This document shows positions 43,692 to 49,229 of a stretch of 49,229 nt of DNA, one piece after another. Location of the stretch: positions 1 through 49,229 of the forward strand of contig NZ_SRXN01000042.1 in NCBI RefSeq assembly GCF_004827385.1, given 5' to 3'. The stretch is from Ensifer sp. MPMI2T (GTDB lineage Bacteria > Pseudomonadota > Alphaproteobacteria > Rhizobiales > Rhizobiaceae). The position numbers and the translations under genes are program-made. Every line of letters begins with the position of its first letter. Position 1 is the stretch's first letter. The notes under the pieces were generated by a model. That model was not told the origin of the DNA. It saw only the letters and a list, made by a program, of their open reading frames with translations, and made no database searches.

Positions 43692-45352
43692 ACGTTCGCT
43701 TCTTCGCGCTTTTCGCCGGCGTCTTCTGCATCACCCTCGCGGTGATCACGCAGGGCGTGCTGCCCTTCGTGGAGCCATCCTCGCGAACTACGCGCGTGAC
43801 CTCGGTGGTGCGCACGGATTTCGGCCAGCTGAAATGGATGGTTTCAGAGGCGACAGATTACACCGAGCAGCAGCTTCGCGGCCGCAACATTTACCTGCGC
43901 GAAGGCTGCTGGTACTGCCATTCGCAATTCGTGCGGCCAGTGACCGGCGAGATCCGCCGCTGGGGACCGGTTAGCGAGGCGGGCGAATACGCCTATGACG
44001 TGCCCCACCTGTTCGGCACACGCCGGATCGGACCGGACCTGACCCGAGTCGGCCTGAAATACAGCGACGAATGGCACTTGGCCCATTTCTACAATCCGCG
44101 GATGCTGGTGCCGGACTCGATAATGGCGCCGTATCGCGGCCTTTTCCTCGAGCCCGATGCAGCCGTCCGTATCGTTGACGACGGCGCTGGCAATCGGACC
44201 GTAGAAAGGACAGAGGTCACCGAAGGCCTGTTCGACTTCGACAGCCAACGAGCGATCCAGCTGACGCCGAATGCGGACGGGTTGCTGTTCGTGCCGCTGG
44301 AGGCGCGCGAAAGAAAGCCGATCATCCTGACGCCGAACGACGAATACACAGGAGAAACCGTCAGCATCGCGGCGGAAACGGAATCGTTGGCGGCGCTCGT
44401 TTCCTACGTCCAGAAGCTCGGCACGAACCGGGGTAAATGGCGCGATCTCTTCGAGCCGCAAAGCCTGGAGGTCATGGATGCGACAATGCCGCGCTCCGAG
44501 GAATGGATTGCTTACGGCAAGGAAGTCTATGAGCGCCGCTGCGTCGGTTGCCACGGTGTCAAAGGCGACGGCAACGGGCCGGCCGCCACCTTTATGTTCA
44601 ACCAGCGGCCCAGGGACTTCACGTCCGCAGTCTTCAAGTTCAGGTTGACAAAGGAGCCCCTGCCCACGGACGGCGACATGCTGCGTACCATTACTCGCGG
44701 CGTCCGCGGCACGGCAATGCCCCCTTGGTACGAACTGCCGCTCAACGATCGGCTGGCGGTGATCCAGTACATCAAGTATGAGCTAGCGGTTGACCGTTCC
44801 GATCCCGCCGGTCCTTACGCTTTCTTCATCGAGGAACCGCCTGGCCCACCGTTATATGTCGGGCGCCCGCCGACCCCGTCCCAGACGATGCTGGACCGTG
44901 GCAAGGAGGTTTGGCAGGCGGCGAAGTGCTGGGAGTGCCACGGCCAAGGGGGCAAGGGCGATGGCGAGAAAGCCGCCGGTCTCAAAGATGATCTCGGCTT
45001 CCCGATGGTGCCGGCCGACCTCACCAGCGGCCAATTCAAGTCTGGTCCGGCCGTCGAAGACATCTTCCGGACGATAACTACCGGCCTCAGCGGCACGCCG
45101 ATGCCGTCCTATCGGAATGCGTTTCCGGACGAGGACCGGTGGGCGCTTTCCTATTTCGTGGTGGCGCTTTCCGCCTATAAAGACCCGCTCTCGCTGCAGC
45201 CGCTCTCGATTACGAAGGAGGCCCGCGCGGCGCTGAACGATCTGGAACTGGTCGCTGACAAGCCTGAGCGAGCCTATGTGCCCGATCCGTCGGTGCCGGC
45301 GTCGGGCCCGCCAGCGCCGCCTGGCGAGGAACAAGCACCCAGCGGAGGTTAG
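43688..45352 (+). CDS. ccoO: CcoO fused to two further cytochrome c domains (CcoO-CcoP-like)
   Basis: This 554-aa protein carries three haem-c sites: CWYCH (74-78), CVGCH (285-289) and CWECH (414-418). Residues 1-240 match CcoO: N-terminal anchor helix, TDYTEQQLRGRNIYLREGCW, GPDLTRVGLKYSDEWHLAHF and IMAPYRGLF. The two following domains resemble the dihaem part of CcoP or stand-alone class I cytochromes. In ordinary cbb3 oxidases CcoO (one haem) and CcoP (two haems) are separate; the fusion gives the same haem number in one chain. GTG 43688 overlaps the ccoN stop by four bases. No separate ccoP is present. Confidence 0.9.
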   Translation: MNVRFFALFAGVFCITLAVITQGVLPFVEPSSRTTRVTSVVRTDFGQLKWMVSEATDYTEQQLRGRNIYLREGCWYCHSQFVRPVTGEIRRWGPVSEAGEYAYDVPHLFGTRRIGPDLTRVGLKYSDEWHLAHFYNPRMLVPDSIMAPYRGLFLEPDAAVRIVDDGAGNRTVERTEVTEGLFDFDSQRAIQLTPNADGLLFVPLEARERKPIILTPNDEYTGETVSIAAETESLAALVSYVQKLGTNRGKWRDLFEPQSLEVMDATMPRSEEWIAYGKEVYERRCVGCHGVKGDGNGPAATFMFNQRPRDFTSAVFKFRLTKEPLPTDGDMLRTITRGVRGTAMPPWYELPLNDRLAVIQYIKYELAVDRSDPAGPYAFFIEEPPGPPLYVGRPPTPSQTMLDRGKEVWQAAKCWECHGQGGKGDGEKAAGLKDDLGFPMVPADLTSGQFKSGPAVEDIFRTITTGLSGTPMPSYRNAFPDEDRWALSYFVVALSAYKDPLSLQPLSITKEARAALNDLELVADKPERAYVPDPSVPASGPPAPPGEEQAPSGG

Positions 45353-45355
45353 CGC

Positions 45356-45580
45356 ATGCTCGGTTTTGAAGTCACCGGACCCTATGCTGGCGCCATGCTG
45401 ATGAGCCTGGCGGCCCTGTTCTTGTTCATCTGGGGCGTCCTATCCGGCGCGATGAGCGGCACCGACCAAGCCGCCAAGCGGTTTTTTGAAAGGGAAATGG
45501 AACATGAGCGATCTGCAGAGCAGCGATCCGGAGAGCCCGCGGCATCCGGAACTCGAAGTGCGTCAAAGCTCGCACCCTGA
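45356..45580 (+). CDS. Small membrane protein, CcoS-like, 74 aa
   Basis: ATG 45356 follows GGAGG. One hydrophobic helix (AGAMLMSLAALFLFIWGVLSG) is followed by SGTDQAAKRFFEREMEHERS, which has the W-x-x-x-SG and D-x-x-A-x-R-x-x-x pattern of the cbb3 assembly protein CcoS. It starts three bases after the fused CcoO gene. Its last 77 bases overlap the next small gene in another frame. Its role in haem/copper insertion is inferred from the likeness to CcoS. Confidence 0.65.
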   Translation: MLGFEVTGPYAGAMLMSLAALFLFIWGVLSGAMSGTDQAAKRFFEREMEHERSAEQRSGEPAASGTRSASKLAP

Positions 45581-45728
45581 ACTGGAAGACTATGCCGGCG
45601 GCCTGATACAGGCGCGTGTGGGATTCATTCCGCTATGGCTTCTCGTCGTCTACGTGCTGCTGTTCGGCTGGGGGCTGTATTACATGTACGTTTATTGGGG
45701 CGGGCTCGGCCCCGGCCGTCTGTTCTAG
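45504..45728 (+). CDS. Small membrane protein in oxidase operon, 74 aa
   Basis: ATG 45504 lies inside the preceding gene in another frame. The protein has an acidic, Ser/Glu/Pro-rich N-terminus (DLQSSDPESPRHPELE) and one C-terminal helix (ARVGFIPLWLLVVYVLLFGW GLYYMYVYW region). Small single-helix subunits such as CcoQ are standard parts of cbb3 oxidases; this could be the counterpart, though sequence likeness to FixQ is not evident. Confidence 0.65.
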   Translation: MSDLQSSDPESPRHPELEVRQSSHPELEDYAGGLIQARVGFIPLWLLVVYVLLFGWGLYYMYVYWGGLGPGRLF

Positions 45729-45762
45729 GAAGACTGTCGCAAGGGCCGATAAGGCAGGAGTG

Positions 45763-45867
45763 ATGGAGATGTTGATAGCCAAAATTCTCCTTGGGGTCGC
45801 TGCCTTGAACCTCCTTTTCCTGGCCTTCGAGGTGGCGATAAACGTGCTTCGTCTTTATTTCGGCTGA
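45763..45867 (+). CDS. 34-aa single-helix membrane peptide
   Basis: ATG 45763 follows AGGCAGGAG. The peptide (MEMLIAKILLGVAALNLLFL then AFEVAINVLRLYFG) is one membrane helix. Its position between two other single-helix genes of the oxidase operon, and the ribosome site, support it as a subunit or assembly peptide. Confidence 0.55.
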   Translation: MEMLIAKILLGVAALNLLFLAFEVAINVLRLYFG

Positions 45868-45881
45868 CATAGGAGCAGTGG

Positions 45882-46004
45882 ATGCTACAGGACACCGTCT
45901 TCAAGCTCGCTGACGCCGGCTTGCCGCAGATGCTCGGCTTCCTCATCTATGGCGGCTGCACCGTCGGCTTTATCATCTATCTTTTCTATCTTGTGCGGCT
46001 ATAG
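45882..46004 (+). CDS. 40-aa single-helix membrane peptide
   Basis: ATG 45882 follows AGGAGCAGTGG. The peptide (MLQDTVFKLADAGLPQMLGF then LIYGGCTVGFIIYLFYLVRL) has an amphipathic start and one helix. It lies 14 bases after the previous peptide and 19 bases before the TauE-like gene. It is probably part of the same oxidase operon. Confidence 0.55.
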   Translation: MLQDTVFKLADAGLPQMLGFLIYGGCTVGFIIYLFYLVRL

Positions 46005-46023
46005 CGGCGCAGCGAAAACGCCA

Positions 46024-46752
46024 ATGATCTACTACCTCATGATCTTCGCCGCTGGATTTGCAGGTAGCTTTCATTGCATCGGCATGTGCGGCGGCTTTGC
46101 CTGCGCGCTGGGCCGCGATCAGCGAGGCGGCGGCGCAACCGTCCTTCGCCACCTGCTCTATAATACCGGCCGGTTGACAACCTATTGCTTTCTGGGCGGA
46201 ATCGCGGGTGCGATCGGTCAGGTCATCTGCACCACGCAAGGTCTAACGGCGGCGCCGCTCTTGAACGGCACCCTCAATATCGGCCAACGAATTCTCGCGA
46301 TCGTCGCTGGCCTGCTCATGATTGCCATGGCGTTGCAGTTTTTCGGCTTGTTGCAGGTCTTTCATCGCCTCGCGCTCGGATTTGGCGGCAGCACATTTGC
46401 ATTGTCCCTGCGCGGTCTGTTGACGGCCCGGAGCAGCGCCGCACCGCTCGCCTTTGGCGTTTTCAACGGCTTCCTGCCATGTCCCCTGGTCTATGCCTTC
46501 GCCGCCCAGGCGGCGAGCACCGCCGGAGCGCTTCCCGGGTTCCTCGTCATGGCATCGTTCGGACTGGGAACCTTCCCCGCTATGTTGATGATGGGTGGCG
46601 TTGGCCGGATACTCGGGCCAGCCTCGCGGAGGCGCGGCGTGCGGCTGGCTGGTGGCTTTATTCTTTTGCTCGGTCTCATCACGCTCGGCCGTGGTCTCCT
46701 GCCTTCTCACGCGCATATCGGCCTTGCCTGGCTGAACGGACATCCCGCATGA
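46024..46752 (+). CDS. Sulfite exporter TauE/SafE-like membrane protein
   Basis: The 242-aa protein has about six to seven helices and starts with the motif SFHCIGMCGGFACAL. This Cys/Met-rich HCxGMCGG signature is typical of the SafE/UreH-like proteins found next to ccoI genes, where they are thought to act in copper supply for cbb3 oxidase. It contains a second Cys-Pro motif (LPCPLVYAF). Despite the family name, sulfite export is not shown. ATG 46024 is used; its stop overlaps the P-type ATPase ATG by four bases. Confidence 0.85.
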   Translation: MIYYLMIFAAGFAGSFHCIGMCGGFACALGRDQRGGGATVLRHLLYNTGRLTTYCFLGGIAGAIGQVICTTQGLTAAPLLNGTLNIGQRILAIVAGLLMIAMALQFFGLLQVFHRLALGFGGSTFALSLRGLLTARSSAAPLAFGVFNGFLPCPLVYAFAAQAASTAGALPGFLVMASFGLGTFPAMLMMGGVGRILGPASRRRGVRLAGGFILLLGLITLGRGLLPSHAHIGLAWLNGHPA

Positions 46753-48935
46753 CTGCGCATGACGACATACTCTGTAGCCACTGTTCACTGCCCGTCGGCC
46801 TGCGCCCGATGGAGCGCAGGCTCAACGGTGAGGCTTGCGCATTCTGCTGCTACGGCTGCTGCATCGCCTTTCAGGTGAAGAACGGCAGACACGAAGAGTG
46901 GGAAGCCGCCTGGCTTCTGATCCAGCTCGGCGTGGGAGGCTTTCTCTCCATGAATATCATGATGTTCAGCCTCCTCCTCTATTCGGACGCGTTCACCGGC
47001 GTCGATGCGAGCGTGCTGCCGTGGGTTCACCTTTTGCTCTGGATCTTCGCGACGCCGGCGGTGGTTATTCTCGGCGGACCCTATCTGCGCGAAATGTGGC
47101 TCAATGTCATTCAGGGACGAGTGACGTCGTCGGCACTCATCGTGCTTGGCGTCGCCGCCGCTTACCTCTATTCGGCATTTGCCGTGTTCGAGGGCAGCAC
47201 GCATGTCTATTTCGACACCGCCGTCATGGTGCTGATGCTATTCACCTTTGGCCGCTATCTCGAGGCTGTTGGCCGAGCGAGGGCGGCGCGCGACCTCGAA
47301 CCACTTGTGGCCGCGGAAAGCGAGTGCGCGACCGTGGTAGATGGCGCGGCAGAGATCCGCCGTCCGGTGCGGGAGGTGTCGGCCGGCATGCTGGTGCGGG
47401 TCCGGCCAGGCGAGCGCATTCCAGTCGACGGCGTGGTTATCGAGGGGGAATCGAACGCAGATGAAGCTGTGATTACCGGAGAAAGCCGGCAAGTGACAAA
47501 GGGCGCCGGCTCCAAGGTGATTGCCGGCAGCATCAATATCGACGGCCCGCTCCTGATCCAAAGCAGCGGTGACGGAACCGCAACCCGCTGGGCGCGGATT
47601 TGCCGGTCGGTGCGTGAAGCGCTTGGGCGTCGCAGTCCAACCCAGCGCCTTGCCGATCGCGTTGTTGGCGTGTCCGTGCCGCTCGTCCTCGTCCTCGGCG
47701 GTATTACGACCGTTTACTGGGCGCAGTCATTGCCGTTCGATCGGGCGTTGCTGATTGGCCTCTCGGTACTGGTGGTTGCCTGTCCCTGTGCCGTCGGCCT
47801 CGCTGCTCCGATGGCGACATCACTCGGCATCGGCCGGCTGGCGCGGCACGGCTGCCTCGTCCGCGACGCCGGCGTGCTTGAGACCCTCGCGCGTGTACGG
47901 TTACTCGCCTTCGACAAGACCGGCACTCTGACAGCGGGCAAAGCGCGTCTCGTCGGCGTCGATCGCGAGGAGGTCGGCATCGAAGAAGTACTGGCGCGCG
48001 CCGCCGGTCTGGAGCGCCTTTCCGAGCATGGTCTGGCGCGGGCCATCGCGGCAGCCGCCGCTCAGCGGGACATCACGCCGCTCGTCACCCGCGATGTTCG
48101 GACAGTTCCCGGCCGTGGCATCCGCGGCAGCGCCGAAGGCCGGCCCGTGGCGGCAGGGAACGGCAGATTGATGAATGATCTGGGCTGGCCGCTTCCCTCG
48201 TCGCTGGCCGACCGTGCGCGGTCGCTGGAGGCGAGCGGTCATTCGGTCGTCTATGTCGGTTGGGGCGAACGGGTTCACGCCGTGCTGTCGCTCGACGACT
48301 CACCGCTTCCGGAGGCGCAGGCAGCGATCGCGGCCCTGCGTGAGCGCGGGCTCGACGCCACGCTGTTGACCGGTGACCTGGCGCAGGCGGCGGAGCGGAT
48401 CGCGGCCCTCGTTGGGATCAAGGATGTCCAAGCCGGCCTTTCGCCGGAGGCCAAACGGCTGGCCCTGGATCGGCTCCGCCAGGAACACGGTTCGATGGCG
48501 ATGGTCGGCGATGGACTGAATGACGGGCCGGTCCTGGCTGCCGCAGATGTCGGTATCGCCGTCGGCTCCGCCACCGATCTCGCCCGCGAGACTGCGGCGC
48601 TCGTGCTGCCTGCGGATGGATTGTGGATGCTGCCCTGGATCGTCGACGTGGCCCGCGCGGTTCGCAGGACCATCTTGAGCAACCTTATGTGGGCGTTCGG
48701 CTACAACCTCGTCGCGCTGACGTTCGCAGCATTCGGACTTCTGCAGCCAATCCTTGCGGCGGCGGTCATGGCCGGCTCGAGCATCCTCGTGGTGGTGAAT
48801 TCGCTGCGGCTGGAGCGGCTGCCCGATCCTGTTTCACCGCTGATCCCGGAGCAACGATCCGGCACCAAGATGGAGCGTACCCACAACGGCACCGGCATTT
48901 CCGCAACGGCCAGCCCGGCGGTCGAGCGGAGTTGA
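46749..48935 (+). CDS. ccoI: CPx-type copper P-ATPase, CcoI/FixI-like, lacking the HMA domain
   Basis: The 728-aa protein has an N-terminal Cys-rich zinc-ribbon-like region (CSHCSLPV, CCYGCCIAF), eight helices, the CPC metal site (345-347), the phosphorylation motif DKTGT (Asp389), and GDGLNDGP. FixI proteins usually have a GMxCxxC HMA domain after the Cys-rich part; here it runs straight into helix 1, so the HMA domain is missing. CcoI exports copper to the periplasm for cbb3 assembly. It overlaps the TauE-like gene. A remnant of a second copy's C-terminus lies at 34725-34962. Confidence 0.9.
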   Translation: MTAHDDILCSHCSLPVGLRPMERRLNGEACAFCCYGCCIAFQVKNGRHEEWEAAWLLIQLGVGGFLSMNIMMFSLLLYSDAFTGVDASVLPWVHLLLWIFATPAVVILGGPYLREMWLNVIQGRVTSSALIVLGVAAAYLYSAFAVFEGSTHVYFDTAVMVLMLFTFGRYLEAVGRARAARDLEPLVAAESECATVVDGAAEIRRPVREVSAGMLVRVRPGERIPVDGVVIEGESNADEAVITGESRQVTKGAGSKVIAGSINIDGPLLIQSSGDGTATRWARICRSVREALGRRSPTQRLADRVVGVSVPLVLVLGGITTVYWAQSLPFDRALLIGLSVLVVACPCAVGLAAPMATSLGIGRLARHGCLVRDAGVLETLARVRLLAFDKTGTLTAGKARLVGVDREEVGIEEVLARAAGLERLSEHGLARAIAAAAAQRDITPLVTRDVRTVPGRGIRGSAEGRPVAAGNGRLMNDLGWPLPSSLADRARSLEASGHSVVYVGWGERVHAVLSLDDSPLPEAQAAIAALRERGLDATLLTGDLAQAAERIAALVGIKDVQAGLSPEAKRLALDRLRQEHGSMAMVGDGLNDGPVLAAADVGIAVGSATDLARETAALVLPADGLWMLPWIVDVARAVRRTILSNLMWAFGYNLVALTFAAFGLLQPILAAAVMAGSSILVVVNSLRLERLPDPVSPLIPEQRSGTKMERTHNGTGISATASPAVERS

Positions 48936-49229
48936 GATCCGCCGGCAGGCTGCGCGCGTGGCGGAAAGCTGGTGCGTAAACGTGCGCCGTCACGCGAGTA
49001 AGTCCAGTTGACGCAACGGGTCGCTAGATCGCGTCTCATCGGCGTCGCGTGGAACCATGCCATCGAACCAAGCACCTCGGAACGTCGGGATTGTATGCGA
49101 GAACCGCCCACTTGGCTCGAATGCTATTCGCATTCGGGCAGGCTGAGCGGCGTCGCGATCTCGTTCAGGCCTCCGGCTTGTCGCAGAGCGGAAACCGGCC
49201 TTGCGCATAGTTTCGATCAGGCGCTTTCC
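48936..49229. other. End of window, no gene seen
   Basis: After the ATPase stop there is no frame with a ribosome site or recognisable motif up to the window end. Confidence 0.4.

Noticed and set aside
1..49229. CRISPR arrays, tRNA or rRNA genes, replication origin (repABC)
   Set aside because: No repeat-spacer pattern, no cloverleaf and no repABC-like genes were seen.

Overview
The window reads as accessory (plasmid or chromid) DNA of an alphaproteobacterium of the Rhizobiaceae (Sinorhizobium/Ensifer/Rhizobium type). Reasons: high GC, a hutH2-hutV-hutW-hutX remnant in the order I recall from Sinorhizobium meliloti, a BA14K-type fragment, a large SAM-domain/adenylate cyclase/AAA/TPR protein, and a fix-like cbb3 oxidase with a CcoI-type P-ATPase. 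No rRNA, tRNA, CRISPR array or intact transposase was seen. The assignment is inference; no marker gene is present.

Region 1 (1-11.8 kb) is a patchwork. It holds a small rhizobial-type protein, an AraC regulator with an MFS exporter, an MFS stump, two SDR oxidoreductases divergent from a LysR gene, IS debris, and a decayed histidine-transport locus. In that locus hutH2 is intact but lacks the MIO tripeptide, hutV has a one-base frameshift, hutW is intact, and a deletion has fused the 3' ends of hutX and hutC back to back.

Region 2 (11.9-18.1 kb) is a LacI-type regulator facing a tightly overlapping operon: metallophosphoesterase, ABC ATPase, two permeases and a periplasmic binding protein of the Ugp type.

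Region 3 (18.2-30 kb) has a second small protein related to the first, a truncated thermonuclease, a GlxA-type regulator coupled to a SLAC1/TDT channel, a WrbA-like flavodoxin-fold protein, the 1118-aa cyclase, a flavoprotein monooxygenase, and one intact and one broken methyltransferase.

Region 4 (30.2-48.9 kb) is the most interesting part, a sulfur/microaerobic respiration island. It contains soxY-soxZ-cytochrome c-flavocytochrome c sulfide dehydrogenase. On the other strand is a blue-copper-like protein, a Tat phosphoesterase and a cytochrome c, with an iron-type palindrome upstream. Then come a SCO copper chaperone, a 5-aminolevulinate synthase, a solo GroEL, and a cbb3-type oxidase operon. 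In that operon CcoO is fused to two further cytochrome c domains, and the genes end with small membrane subunits, a TauE/SafE-like protein and a CPx P-type ATPase. A plausible reading is electron flow from sulfide or thiosulfate through periplasmic cytochromes to a high-affinity oxidase, with its own haem and copper supply.

Three marks of rearrangement stand out. The middle of the SCO gene is inverted: its conserved core is readable on the opposite strand between 7-bp inverted repeats, yet the frame stays open. A tail of the P-type ATPase lies behind the minus-strand cytochrome c, and a tail of that cytochrome c lies in front of ccoN, as if one operon had been duplicated in inverted orientation and the copies decayed in complementary ways. 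The GroEL carries Asn where the catalytic Asp398 should be.
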